DNA from: Dugong dugon
Lineage: Eukaryota; Chordata; Mammalia; Sirenia; Dugongidae
Reading direction: 5' to 3'
NCBI GenBank assembly: GCA_030035585.1
Contig: CM057480.1
Location: forward strand, 7,495,001-7,559,000
DNA length: 64,000 nucleotides
Of the stretch, positions 32,550 through 44,105 are shown piece by piece. Under the pieces are notes generated by a model that ran no database searches, had not been told where the DNA came from, and worked only from the letters and a program-made list of their open reading frames with translations. Positions within the stretch are counted from its first letter, which is position 1. Each line of letters starts with the position of its first letter. The translations under genes were made by a program, and so were the position numbers.

Positions 32550-33034
32550 CCTGTTTTTTTTTTTTTTTAAATTGTACTTTAAATGAAAGTTTACAATTCA
32601 TGTTAATCTAACATACAAAAATTTATACATACATCGTTATGTGACCCTAACTCCTCTCCCTGTACTGTGACAGCACATTCCTTGCTACCTTTGATTTCCC
32701 GTGTCCGTTCAACCAGCTCCTGACCCTCTCTGCCTTCTCATCTCACCTCCGAATAGGAGCTGCCCATTTAGTCTCATGTATCTACTTGAGCTAAGATATA
32801 CACTCTTCACAAGTATCATTTTATGTTCCACAGTCCAGTCTAATCTTTGTCTGAAGAGTTGGCCTCAGGAGTGGTTTTAGTTCTGGGTTGACAGAGTGTC
32901 CGGGGGCCATGCTTTTTGGGGATCCTCCAGTCTCAGACTGTTAAGTCTGGTGTTTTTACTAGAATTTGAATTCTGCACCCTACTTTTCTCCTGCTCCACC
33001 AGGGACTGTCTGTTGTGCTCCCTGTCAGGGCGGT
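32550..33034 (-). mobile_element. L1 3' UTR-only insertion, antisense
   Basis: A T tract, 'attgtactttaaatgaaagt', 'gaccctaactcctctccctg' and 'agtctcagactgttaagtct'. A perfect 12-bp target-site duplication cattttggacat lies at 32538-32549 and 33035-33046. The copy is 485 bp, truncated within the 3' UTR, and is a closer relative of 21920-22254 than of 9690-10600. Confidence 0.92.
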
Positions 33035-33046
33035 CATTTTGGACAT

Positions 33047-34002
33047 TCTTAGTTGAACAAGTTTAAGGTAGATGTGAGGGGGTGGGCCCTCTGAATCAAG
33101 AGTAGAGTGTTGGAGGGAGTGGGCAGTGGCTGGCACACACAATAATTATTGTCTGGGAGCATGCAGCTAAGCTTTTCAAAGTCAGCTTGATGTATGAGTT
33201 GTTCCTGAAACTCTCAGTTAGTGGTTTTTTTCAGGCCGTTTGAGATAGACGCCAAATGGACAGGATGTTTTGGTTATGTGTTGCCTGTTTTAAAAAAATC
33301 AATACCTCTGTATCAAAGTTTTGTAAGGACCTAAGTGCTCATTTTCTGTAGAGTTTTAAATAACATCTGCAAATCTCAGTTATTTTTCTTAAAGGCATTC
33401 GTGCTTTAGGAGTAGAAGGTGATTGTTGTGATTGTAACTAACCCGATATCAACCCATGGGAGTTTAATGACCTTACATTACTGATTGTGGCTGGCTTTTA
33501 ATTTTTGCTGCCTTTTTGTCCTTAATTTTGCCCATGCAACCTATCTTTTTTGGGCTCTTTTTTATTTCTAACTCCTTCCCTATACCTCAGCCTTCTGTTG
33601 CTGAATACAAGTGTTGGGGAGAACGAAGAGGGGGAGCCCCAGGGTATTAACACACATAGCTGTGAGTATTCACAGGCTACAAAGCTCATTGACTTTGTAG
33701 AACTCTTTAATCATTCACTTGCTCAGCCTCACACCCACGATTTAGATAAAGTGTTTCTGGTTAATTACTTTCATTCGAGATTTCTAGAAGAGCTAAATGA
33801 GAAGAAGCTAAGATGAAGGGAACCTGCTAGAGGCTGGCACATTGTTTGCAACCAGGAGTGATAGTTTCAACTTATGGGTGGCACTGAAAAATTATAACAA
33901 CAGAGACTGGGATCTCCACAGCTACAGCCATTTAGGGCCGTTTAGTGAAGGGGGCACGCATTCGGGCCATTTTTAACAGGTGGCAAAGGTGGTATCAGTA
34001 TG
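33047..34002. other. Unique non-coding DNA
   Basis: No repeat recognised. The frame at 33550-33816 would start at TTG and has a hydrophobic first 20 residues, but no homologous family, splice signal or promoter is apparent. Confidence 0.4.
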
Positions 34003-34660
34003 ATGTTGTTGTTAGTTGCCATGGAATAAGCTCTGGCTCCTGGTGACCTTGTATGTAACGGAATGAAACATTGCCCGGCCCTGCACCGCCTGTATGATCG
34101 TTGGGGGTGTTTGAGTCCATTGTTGAAGCTATTGTGTCAATCCATCCTGTGGAGGGTTTCCCTGGTTTTTGCTGACCCTCCACTTTACCAAACATGATGT
34201 CCTTTTCTAACGATCGGTCTTTCCTAATGATGCACCCAAGGTAAGTGAGCCCAGGTCTCACCATTTGTGCTCTGAAGGAACATTCTGGTTGTATTTCTTC
34301 TAAGACTTGTTTGTTCTCTTGGCAGTCCACGGTATATTCACTCGTCTTAGACAACACACCGTTCTAATGCATTAATTCTTCTGTCTTCCTTTTTCGTGGT
34401 CCAGCTGTCACATTAATATGAGGTGATTGAAAAGACCAGGGCTTGGGTCAGGCACACCTTAGTCCTCAAAGTGACATCTTTGCTTTTGAAACTTTAAAAA
34501 GGTCTTTTGCAGCAGATTTGCCCAATGCAATATGTTGTTTGATTTCTTGACTGCTGCTTCCATGGGCGTTGATTGTGGATCCAAGTAGAATGAAATCGTT
34601 CACAACTTCAGTTCTTTCCTCCCTTTATCCTGATGTTGTTTTCCGGTCCAGTTGTGAGGA
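34003..34660 (-). pseudogene. RTE-class LINE 3' region, antisense
   Basis: It opens with 'gttgttgttagttgcc' (tail) and continues 'gaatgaaacattgcccggcc', 'accaaacatgatgtcctttt', 'tctaagacttgtttgttctc' and 'gcagatttgcccaatgcaat'. The minus-strand piece 33995-34357 reads like the RTE C-terminus (EEIQPECSF). Truncated and shifted. Confidence 0.88.
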
Positions 34661-34908
34661 TATAATACGATACTGAAAATAGTTAAGATGACCTTGGACG
34701 TCTGGGAAAGGCAAATTTGATGCCATTTGTTCTGTTTATGAAGGCAGAGGGGTGTGTGTTATGCTTTACTCTCAGTTATCTGGAAAATGTACTGAGTAAA
34801 GGCTGAAGTATGCAGATTCGTGTTAATGAAAGCTTAAAAGATTTGTTCTAATGGAAGCAGTTAAATAGTTGAGGGCCGACTTTTCTTTAAAAATTAATTT
34901 TATAAGAT

Positions 34909-35403
34909 TGTTGTTGTTAGGTGCTTGTTGAGTTGATTCTGACTCACAGTGACCCCATGCACAGCAGAATGAAGCACTGCCCGGTCCTGCGCCGTCCTCA
35001 CAATCGTATGTTTGAGCCCATTGTTGCAGCCGCTGTGTCAGACCATCCTGTTGAGGGTCTTCCTATTTATTGTTGGCCCTCTACTTTACCAAGCATGATG
35101 TCCTTCTCCAGGAACGGAGCCCCCCTGATAACATGTCCAAAGTACGGGAGATGAAGTCTTGCCATCCTTGCTTCCAAGGAGCCCTCTGGCTGTACTTCTT
35201 CCGAGACAGATTTGCTTGTTCTTCTGGCGGTCCATAGTATATTCAGTATTCTTCGCCAACACCGTAACTCAAAGGCATCAGTTCTTCTTCGGTCTTCCTT
35301 GTTCATTGTCCAACTTTCGCATGCGTATGAGGCCTGACTGAAAGGACCGTGGCTTGAATCAGGTGCATCTTCGTCCTCAAAGTGACATCTTTGCTTTTTA
35401 ACA
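34909..35403 (-). pseudogene. RTE-class LINE 3' region, antisense, second copy
   Basis: 'gttgttgttaggtgcttgtt', 'tttaccaagcatgatgtcct', 'ctgtacttcttccgagacag' and 'ttccttgttcattgtccaac'. The minus-strand frame 35067-35306 gives M-N-K-E-D-R-R and R-R-I-L-N-I-L-W, matching the C-terminal domain of the copy at 5723. Same strand and 250 bp from the 34003 copy; overlap of content shows two insertions. Confidence 0.9.
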
Positions 35404-35847
35404 CGTTAAAGAATTATGTGGTTGAAAATATCCTCTAAATATTCCGAACTTTCTTCTGTGGCATGGGGGTCTCAGAGTAGTTGAGAAACTTTTGTGTATG
35501 GTTGAGGAAGGTCCCCTGGTATTACTACTTCTGCTGCCTATGTTCTGTATCATTCGTGGGTCGGATCGATCAACTCTGCACGAGAATGACATGCAAAGCC
35601 CTTTTGTGCAGCACTGTGTATTCACGCTGCTTTTCAGACCAATACCTGAATCTCTGTAAGTTTGCGCCATTTTCACTTGTCCTGGGTTGTATTAAACGCT
35701 TGACTGCAGTGACGTTCTAAATCTGTTTATGGCACATGTGCTGAAAATCGTCATGACTTTCTAGCTTCTTAATTCAGTTCAGGGTTTGCAGTAAATTCAA
35801 GAGGAAGTGAGCTGAAATTTTAAAATTTATGCCCCGACACTATGGGC
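35404..35847. other. Unique non-coding DNA
   Basis: No repeat or gene recognised. The frames at 35398-35720 on both strands have no motif. Confidence 0.35.
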
Positions 35848-36035
35848 AGTTTTGGCTGGATGACCCTTTGTTGTGAGGGGCTGTCATATGCGTTGCAGAA
35901 TATTCAACAGCATCTCTGGCCTCTGCGTACTAGATTCCAGTAGCATCTTCCCCAGTTGTGATAGCCAAAACTATCTCCAGACATTGGCAGAAGTGCCCTG
36001 GAGGGACAAAATGCTTCCCGGTTGAGACGACTGGT
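35848..36035 (-). mobile_element. MER20 (hAT-Charlie MITE), antisense
   Basis: 'acatctcc'-type decay aside, 'gcctctgcgtactagattcc', 'agttgtgatagccaaaacta', 'tctccagacattggcagaag' and 'ttcccggttgagacgactgg' are MER20 in reverse. It is complete or nearly so. Confidence 0.82.
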
Positions 36036-36089
36036 TTATACTATTTAAAGAATGGCTTTGAGGGCAAATAAGTAGTTTATGTTATTATA

Positions 36090-36960
36090 AAAAAAGTAAA
36101 CATTTGTTGAGCATACACTATAAGGCAACCCAAGTGCAAAGCCAATGAAGAGAGGAGGCATTCCTTGCCTCAAAGGAAACATACGTGTGAACAATTAAAT
36201 ATGATCCTGTGTGATAAAGGCTGTAATAGATACAAAGGGGAATGGAGGTTAACCAAAGCAAAAAACTAAACCCACTGCCATCTAGTCGACTCCGACTCAC
36301 AGCGACCCTATAGGATGGAGTACAACTGCCCCATAGGATTTCCAAGGAGCAGCTGGTGGGTTCCAGCTGCCGACCTTTGGGTTGGCAGCTGAGCTCTTAA
36401 CCACTGCGCCATCAGGGCTCCAAGGGAATGTTACTTCTGCCAAAAAGGGGTCAGCAAAAGCACAGGAAGGGGCGGGGGGCATTTGATATGGGCCTTGAAG
36501 AGTGAGTAGGAGTTCACCAGAGTGGCATACCAAGGGCCTTCACACAGAGAAGTCATTATGAATAAAGGCTCAGTGGCTCTCTGTGCTTGTCCTTGGCCAA
36601 GTATAATTATTAATAGCACCCCTTTCACTCTCCAAATCAATAAATTTTTTTCGAACCTGGTTTGAACAATAAATTATGTAGTCACTATGGAAGGGCCCAG
36701 AGTCTTGAAAGCACATGAGCAAATGATGCATTTGAGGTGCAGTGAGTCCTCTTATGTTGTCGGAGTGCGGTTTAGGAGTGGGAAGGGTTGTGGAGGATGT
36801 CTGGAGATGAGCTTGGGACCAGCTGTGGAGGGTCTTGGAGGGTCTTATGTGCCACATTGTGAAGGTTGGACGTGTTCTGGACATCCGAAGAACCAACCAG
36901 AAGCTCCCAGGCAAGGGACTGTGCTGGGAAGAAAGTAACAGAAAGTAAGCTTTTCAGACA
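36090..36960 (+). repeat. Ancient mammalian repeat, unclassified (split by SINE)
   Basis: 'catttgttgagcatacacta', 'tgataaaggctgtaatagat', then after the SINE 'gaagagtgagtaggagttca' and 'gaccagctgtggagggtctt' recall the repeat at 18370. Frames across 36570-37005 on both strands are composition effects. Confidence 0.4.
36256..36422 (-). mobile_element. AfroSINE, type A, short form
   Basis: 'actgccatctagtcgactcc', 'gatttccaaggagcagctgg' and 'gcgccatcagggctcc'. It is inserted in the ancient repeat. Confidence 0.94.
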
Positions 36961-37244
36961 CTCGAGAGGCTCCATCCTGAGCCATATGACATGTGCTTCT
37001 TCCAAACTCTTCCTCTTAGAGAAATTAGGTCCTGAGAGATTCTCCTTGGCTGGGCTTTATTTGGTTGCATCCAGGTGTTGTTCACAATTTGTGCTACTTT
37101 CAACAAAGTTTTTTGAGGAATGTGTAAAGGAGACGTTTAGGGGATTCATACTGACCCTCTTCCTTATTTATGAATGCACAGGCTTTTCCTCTGTTACTGA
37201 AGTTTGAACGGGTGGCTACTGTTTTAGTTTCAAAAAATGGAATT
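36961..37244. other. Unique non-coding DNA
   Basis: Nothing recognised; the frame at 36866-37207 has no motif. Confidence 0.35.
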
Positions 37245-37482
37245 ATCTATTCCAGGGGTTGGCAACGAACATTCTGTGGGCCGAATCCAGCAGCCTATTT
37301 TTATAAATGAAGTTTTATTGGAACATTGCCACAGTTTTTCATTTATGTATAGTCTGTGATTGCTTTAGCACTACGTTGCAAAACCAAGTGCACAGAGTTG
37401 AATAGCTGGGACAAATACGATTTGGCTCCCAATGCCAGAAGTTGCTTATCTGGCCCTCTAGAGAAAAAATTTGCCAACCGAA
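37245..37482. mobile_element. hAT-Charlie-type MITE copy
   Basis: 'ccaggggttggcaacgaaca', 'atgaagttttattggaacat', 'agagttgaatagctggga' and 'ttatctggccctctagagaa'. Same family as 956-1150 in the other orientation. Confidence 0.85.
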
Positions 37483-38769
37483 TTTGATAACTTTTCTCTT
37501 AAAGATCACTCAGGTGTTTTTCACATCCGCAGTCTGGTTAAGGTCACTTTAGGAATGGTCTAAATAAGACTATTTTCAGTACGTGTGTTTCTTCCAAGTT
37601 GGCCTGACGTTTAATCTTACAGTGGAAATGGTGTTACCCAGGATTTTACCTGAGTGAGGGATAAAGCTCCCCCTTGGCTTTCCGGTCTTCCTGGAAGTCT
37701 TCAATCTACTCACATGATCTGTGACTGAACTTCCAGGTGGGTACTGCTGAGGAAGGCCAACCAGCTTCACAGGCAGGTGCTTTGCGAGGCTTTCTCCAGG
37801 TTGGATGGCTGCGTGCCTGCACACCCATAACACCACAGCCCCGACGACTTTGTGCATGTCTGACAGCTTTCCTTTTTCACCTTCATGGTCAAAGCCATAA
37901 AGGACAAATATGTGTCACAACTTCAAGTTTTTTTTTTTTTTTAAGTGTTATTTTACTTGAATTTGTGTGTTTGAGCATATTCTTAAGTTTTAACAACACA
38001 AGAAGAAAAAGGGACAGTGTTTTTGGTTGACCTAGTGTAGTTCCTTCCCATAGTTCTCTGGCCTCTTCAGTTTAACGATCGTGTTTGTTTACTGCCTTTC
38101 AAAGTGACACCTGTGCTCTGATTAGGGACAGGCTGCACGTTGGTGTCTGGGTGGGAACCGGATGCTTGGAGAGAGAGCCAGGGACAGCAAGATGAATACC
38201 AGGGGTGATGTTAATAAGCCAGAATCTGGGCAATAGCCACCTCCCCCCTTTCTCTGCCGTTCTGGAAGCTCAGTTTTTTAATAGGGTTTGACACGTACCT
38301 TCAGGGATTCTTCAATAAAAGGAGAGTGGTTACCTAGGAAAGAGGTTCAGATAAATGAAGAATGCATGTCAGTCCTTTATGGCCTGGGCCTTGCCCCTTG
38401 TCTGTCTTTCTAAAGTGTTCAGGTGACTGTTTCCCTTCAGATTTTAGTTGCTCCTTCAAAGCCCCTCAGTGGTTTTTACACCCTGTGAAACCTTTACATC
38501 AGCTGCTTGAAATTTTTCCGGAGATTCCTATCATCACTTGAAAATAGCTTCTGTTTTACGTTCTAGAAGCTTCTTGTTGCTGAGTGCTGGTGGCTGCATC
38601 TTAGAGTTAAAGGTTTTTGTCCAGATGCGTGTGCGTTGCTAGGATGAAGAATTGCACCCCAGCAAGCCAGAGCCACACCCAGAAGCCATCTGGGGGTAGG
38701 GGGGTGCAGATCACTTAGCATTATCTGAAAAGTGACAGCCCCAAATCCTTACTCAGCCTTTCTCCTCTT
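37483..38769. other. Unique non-coding DNA
   Basis: About 1.3 kb without a recognised element apart from a T run at 37928-37942. The frames at 37576-38030 on both strands overlap and show no motif. Confidence 0.4.
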
Positions 38770-39850
38770 TCCTACTTTTTTTAATTAATAAATTTTATTT
38801 TTAAAAAAGTTTTAGATTTACAGAAAAATCGAGCAGATGTACCGTTCCCCTGCACACCCTCGTTCCCAGCCTGCACACACTTTCTCCTTTTATTAACATG
38901 TTGTAATCAGTGTGGCACATTTGCTACAACTAACCAACCAGTGTGGATACATGGTCATTAGCTAAAGTCCATAGCTCATTCAGATTTCCTTGGTTTTAAC
39001 TTAGAGTCCGTTTTCTGTTCCAGGACCCCACTCAGGACACTGTATGACATTTAGTTGTCATGCCCTTAGACTCTGTTTGGCCGTCTCAGTTGCTCCACAT
39101 TTCCTTGTTTTTGATGACCTCACAGCCTGAGGAGTACTGGTGTGTGTGTATTGTAGGATGCCCCTCTACAGGAACTTCCTTGTTTTTCCCATGATTAGAC
39201 TGATGTTATGGGTTTGGAGGAGGAAGCAAAGTGGTATTTTTATCACATCATATCAAGGGTACATACTGTCTACACGATTTATGACAGTTGGTTTTGATCA
39301 GCGGGCTGAGGTGAATTTGCCAGGTTTCACCTGTAACTGTAAAGTAACGGTAGAGTCACCCTTGGTTTCCCCTCCTTTCCATACTCTCCTCTTTGGAAGG
39401 AGTCACTATGTTCAGCCCACACTTAGGGAGTGGGGGGGTTATGCTTCCCTTCCTTTACCCATTACTGTCGAGTCGATTCTGACTCATAGCCACCCTATAG
39501 GACAGGGTAGAACTTCCCCACAGAGTTTCCAAGGCTGTAATCTTTATGGAAGCAGACTGCCACATCTTTCTCCTGCAGAGCGGCTGGTGGGTTCAAACTT
39601 CCAACCTTTCAGTTAGCAGCCAAGCACTTAACCACTGCACCACCAGAGCTCCCCCTTCCTTTAGGGTGTAGTATTTACATAATTTATTTGGAATTCTTCT
39701 GCATGAGAAATTTGTCTCTTCATATATGACTATTTCTATGTGTAATCCAGCCATCTGTATCTATATTAAGTTAACCGAATTCTTACTGATGTCTCCAATT
39801 CTAATTCATTACCATATGGATTGTTCTAACTTCCTTCCCTTGTTTATCTA
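38770..39850 (-). mobile_element. Old L1 (L1ME-type) 3' UTR, antisense, split by SINE
   Basis: 'ttagatttacagaaaaatcg', 'ttctgttccaggaccccact', 'tttagttgtcatgcccttag', 'ccatgattagactgatgtta', 'atcacatcatatcaagggta' and, after the SINE, 'atttatttggaattcttctg' are in the standard order of an L1M-type 3' UTR. The plus-strand frame 39140-39616 crosses L1 and SINE and is not a gene. Confidence 0.85.
39458..39652 (-). mobile_element. AfroSINE, type A, full length
   Basis: 'tgtcgagtcgattctgactc', 'gcagactgccacatctttct' and 'gcaccaccagagctcc'. The 11-bp target-site duplication cccttccttta is at 39447-39457 and 39653-39663, within the L1. Confidence 0.95.
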
Positions 39851-39917
39851 TAAATTCCCACTTCACCAGTGGGAATCTGCCAGTGTTCACTGTTCAATTC
39901 CATTATGGATTTATACC

Positions 39918-40000
39918 AATAAACCAAACCAAACCCCTTGCTATCGAGTCGATTCCGACTCATAGCAACCTTAGGTATAGCAGGATCAGAATTGCTAACC
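39918..40000 (-). mobile_element. AfroSINE fragment (tail only)
   Basis: 'gctatcgagtcgattccgac' and 'tcatagcaaccttaggta'; the head and middle are missing or unrecognisable. Confidence 0.75.
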
Positions 40001-40189
40001 TGTACCCTTGTGGAAAACGACTTTATCAACTCAGATACAGTGCTTACATGCAGTCCCTTCTGCCTTCAGTTTTACAAACTCTACTCATGTCCAGCGATCC
40101 TTCGGTCAGCCCCTTTTCTCTCATGTCCTTCAGTGTAATACAGTTAGATTCTCTCATCACAGTCTGCTTTCCTTCCTAGGAGCCGTGAA

Positions 40190-40445
40190 CCTCCTGAATG
40201 GTTTTTTAAAACTTGCATGCATTGAGATTTACTCTTTGTGTTGGTCACTTCTGTGGGTTTTGATAAATGCGTAGTGTCATGTGCCTGCCACTACAGTATC
40301 ATACAAATTCATTCCACCACTCTAAAAAGGCACTGTGCCTCACCGGTTCATCCCTTCCCCTGAATCCCTGGCAACCACTCATCAGTTTACTGTCTTTAGG
40401 TTTCCCATTTCCGTCTTCCACCTTTCCAGTTCTTTACTTTTCAGT
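40190..40445 (-). mobile_element. Old L1 3' region, antisense
   Basis: 'tctgtgggttttgataaatg', 'gtcatgtgcctgccactaca' and 'gaatccctggcaaccactca' are antisense L1M 3' blocks. Confidence 0.7.
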
Positions 40446-40714
40446 ATCTTAAGTGAGTATCCATTGAAGATGGCTAGCCATTCAGAGTTCACAGTCATTA
40501 CTCTGCTCTTCTGGGACGCACAGGACGTTGGGTTTCTCATTGGAATAAAGAAGAGAATAATTATGATGGCTAAAACGCATTACCTTGACAACACCTCCAG
40601 ATGTCATAATCTGTTCGTGCCGTTATCCTCTAATAAAAGGTGCATTTGTTCCAGCCTTCTGAGCAGCCGGGCCTGATGGGTAGACCTGCCCTGCCTGTGT
40701 TGTACTTCCTTGTT

Positions 40715-41140
40715 TTCTCAGCCCAGGATAGTGATCACCATTTACTCAGCAGACAGTTTCAGAAATGCATTCTGGGAGTCTTTCTTCCTTCTCTGTGAAC
40801 TGCCCCCCGTAAACCTTTGGTAGCCTTGTTTGTCTCCTTGGCAATATGATTGTACAGGATGAGCCAATCAGATCCTCCCTGGGGAATTTTGATTTGGAGA
40901 GACAGCCAGTCAGGGTAGCATGTACCTCGAACTCTAGAAGGTGCCACCTCAGGAGCTGGAACAGTCCTGTTCATCTCTGGAGAGACAGAGATGAGAATCA
41001 GAGAGAAAACACGTCTTCTTTGTGGGTTGGGTTTCCAGTCTTGGCTTCCAGGCCCTTCCTGAGGCCCAACCTTGGCTTCTGTGAGATGCCTTAAGCCCTT
41101 CAGTAAGTCAGCCCTGTACTTATTTGCTCACACACTCAAA
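40715..41140 (+). mobile_element. Possible ancient LTR
   Basis: 'gatgagccaatcagatcctc' and 'gagacagagatgagaatcag' recall old ERVL-type LTRs. It is decayed and unassigned; nothing coding. Confidence 0.3.
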
Positions 41141-41279
41141 CTGGTTTCTGTAATTTGCATGGAAGTTGCCCTAACAGAGTCATCTGTGCTTTAGTTTGTT
41201 TTTTTACTCTGCCAAGTGCTATTCCAAGTGCATTTGATGTGTCTCAATTAAATTTACAGCGGTACTGACGTGTGATCAG

Positions 41280-41555
41280 GGCGGGATGGAAGTCTATGTA
41301 GGAGGCAGAGGAGGGAGTGGTGGAATGTACCTGGGACAGGAGAGCACAGTCTGTGAAGGAGGCCATCTTGCCAGGTGGCCAGGGCATTCTGGGTAGAAGG
41401 CACAGTGTGAGCAAAGGCCCAGAGTTTGGGAATGGAGTCGTCTTCAGGAGCTGCAGGATGTTTGATGTGGGTGTGATGAGGGCAGTGGCTGCAGTGATGG
41501 TAGGTAGATGGGATCCAGGCCATGAGAGTCTAGTGCCTTAGAATCTGACTTTATC
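41280..41555 (+). repeat. Ancient mammalian repeat fragment, unclassified
   Basis: 'ccagggcattctgggtagaa', 'cacagtgtgagcaaaggccc' and 'gaatctgactttatccggt' are in the order seen in the old repeat of 18370-20810. The overlapping frames at 41254-41541 follow from it. Confidence 0.45.
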
Positions 41556-41562
41556 CGGTAGA

Positions 41563-41756
41563 CAGGGCTGGATTACCCAATAAGCAAGGTATGCAGAGGC
41601 CGACTTGGCCCTCCCCCCAATCTGCAGTGCACCATTTCACCTGTCCCCCATCATGTCAAAAATGTGGCAAAACCACTCATCACAGATTAGCAAATAAATA
41701 CAATTAAGCTCAGTGCAACCCGGCGCATACCGTGCTTACTGGTTAATCTGCCCCTG
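41563..41756. mobile_element. hAT-like MITE with 32-bp terminal inverted repeats
   Basis: The left end 'cagggctggattacccaata' and the reverse complement of the right end 'caggggcagattaaccagta' match at about 26 of 32 positions through 'agcaaggtatgc' / 'agcacggtatgc'. The termini start CAGGG, as hAT elements do. Flanks 'ccggtaga' and 'cgtagatc' could be a decayed 8-bp duplication with one indel. No transposase. Confidence 0.75.
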
Positions 41757-41764
41757 CGTAGATC

Positions 41765-43930
41765 AGAACCCACAAATGGGCCTTGGATAGGCCGTCTGTG
41801 GCTCACACATGTGTTTTGTTTTGCCTGTGTAAATATTTTTAATCATTAGTTGCTATGATTTAAATGTTAAATGCTTTCAGTTAAAAATCTGGGTCTGTAA
41901 AAAAGTCACTATTCAAAATTGTCTGGAAGAATGAGATGGTATAGCATCAGTAGCCTGCATTCCATGTGGCATTAGCAAACGAAATGTGCGTGCTTGTTGC
42001 CATGGTGCGCAGCGTGGTCCATGCCACATGTTTCCTTTGCCTCCCTGGTCCTTGTGGACTTGGCCGCCCAGCTGGAGGTAGTAGGGCTAGTGACTTTCCT
42101 GGACTTCCATTCGGTTCCTGTTTTGGCAGTACCGGTGCTAGTGACGACCATATCATCTCATTAACCCTTTTTCCTTTCCGCGGTGATTTTCCATTCCAGA
42201 CACTTCAGGTGAAAGGCACTGCCAGCCTGTGTCTAAGAGGACTTATTTCATTTTTCAGGGGACTTGTTGCCTTTTGACTTAACTTTGTCATTATTACTTC
42301 TTGCTTTTTTTTTTTTTTTTTTTTAATAGCCAAAAGCGAAGATTTAACATCATAGGATAAAGGTTAAGCAAATTGTTACTGTCTTTTTAATAACTGAGGG
42401 GGTTTTTATGTTCCTTTTCAATTATTATTCATTGTATTAAAATTCTAAATTTAAAAACCTAGTATTTCTTAAGCCTTAAGCTCAGCGTGTAGACATTATT
42501 TTATTTATAAACTAGTAATTTTCTCATTAAAAATGGTTCCACTGAGTCATTAACATTTACTGCACTTCTAAATTTCACAAATTAAAGTTCCTGAGGCATT
42601 TAGCATCAAGTACACATTTAATCAGACTCCCATATACTGTAATATTTTAAACTATAATCATAAATTTAAAGTGTGTTTTTCTCAAACACCTTAACTAATG
42701 CAGACTGAGAAATGCAAGAAAGCAAATTCATCCTCATTACTTCAGTAACTCTTGAAATTTAATCAATTAGACTTAACCATTTAGTAAAACAGAGTTTCTT
42801 CACGTTTCAAATATCTTTAAAACGTGTTCATAAAGCAACATAGAGCTTAAGTCACTTCCTCTCAAAAGTAGTATAATTAGGCTATGGACTTTAAATGTAA
42901 TTATTTATTGTTTTTATATGGTCTAGAGGTTGCAGTAATCCTACTGGATGCCAGGAGAAAAAGAGCCTGCCTTAGTCTCGTCAAGGTTACATGTTTTGAC
43001 GTATTGAGTGGTTGAATCTCACCTGCATGGCAAATCTGCTTGTACCATCCAAGGTGACTTAAATCTGAACAGCTGGCTGGCCAATTACAGACAGAGCTGA
43101 CGAGGGTAGGAGCTTTGAGTTTATATCAAACCTTGGGATGTAGTGGGGAGCTTTCCAGGTGCATTTGTTGTACCTTTCTGCAGCCAGGTGTCCTACAGCA
43201 GGGACTCTGCCATTTATTTTTCTACAATCAAGAAGCAAGAATTTATTCTTGTTTGTTTATTGGAAAAGAGCAAAAATCACCTCAACAGCTGTTCACTACA
43301 AAGACCGAGTTACTACCTTATCTGGTTAGGATTCCAGATGGAGTCGGGCGCTTGAATTTTAATTCCTTTTCCAAGGTCCTGTAGTCTGACCTCAGATGGA
43401 TGCTATTCCCCTATCATGTAACTCTCTGTGGCGGGGGAGGGGGGCACCTGAAACGTTCAGTGGGCTGCTGAGCCCGTCACCCGGGTCACAGTGGCCCCGG
43501 CTTTGTGTACTGTAAGCCTGCAGCGTCCTGTTGACCTTCCTGGACTCACGTTATTTATGTGCACAGGTGACGTGAAGTGAAGCAAGGAGACATAGCCTCA
43601 CGTTATTTAGCATAAATGCTTTTGGAGAGGCTTGAAATAAATTTCTTGAAATCTAAAGATTAGGATGAAAGAGATATTTAACAACATATTTTGAGCCTTT
43701 GCATTTCTTCTTCATATTTCTTAACAGGAGTTGAGGCTCACCATAAAAACATTTATTAAATGGACAGTTAAAGATGCGAAAGGAGAGATAGATGGCCATT
43801 TTCAGGAAGGGTCGGGTGGATGAATCCGCGCCACTGGGTTCTTTGGCAAGGACATGAAAACCCACTGATCCTGGTTTTGTTAATTGAAAAGAGCAAGGGA
43901 GATTAACAGGTGCCTGAGAAGTAATTAATC
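41765..43930. other. Longest repeat-poor block; AT-rich, non-coding
   Basis: Apart from a T run at 42306-42325 I recognise no transposon in over 2 kb. 42400-42900 is strongly AT-rich and contains homeodomain-type motifs such as 'taatcaattag'. The frame at 41966-42277 has no domain. Regulatory function is only a possibility. Confidence 0.5.
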
Positions 43931-43934
43931 ACTG

Positions 43935-44105
43935 GAGCCCTGGTGGTGCAGTGGTTAAGAGGTCAGCTGCTAACCAAAAAGTTAGAGGTGGGCAGTTGGA
44001 ATCCACCAGGTGCTCCTTGGAAACCCTATGGGGCAGTTCTACTCTGCCGTATGAGTTGGTCGCTATGAGTTGGGATCGACTTGACAGCAACAGGTTTGGT
44101 TAGAT
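43935..44105 (+). mobile_element. AfroSINE, type A, short form
   Basis: 'gagccctggtggtgcagtgg', 'ggtgctccttggaaacccta' and 'gctatgagttgggatcgact'. Confidence 0.95.

Noticed and set aside
33550-33816. 88-codon frame with a hydrophobic N-terminus
   Set aside because: It needs a TTG start, has no splice signals or recognisable family, and lies in AT-rich unique DNA where such a frame can arise by chance.
39140-39616. 158-codon plus frame
   Set aside because: It reads through the reverse strand of an L1 3' UTR and then a SINE.
41966-42277. 103-codon plus frame with some CpGs
   Set aside because: Cysteine- and glycine-rich by composition; no domain, no convincing splice sites, and an overlapping frame exists on the other strand.
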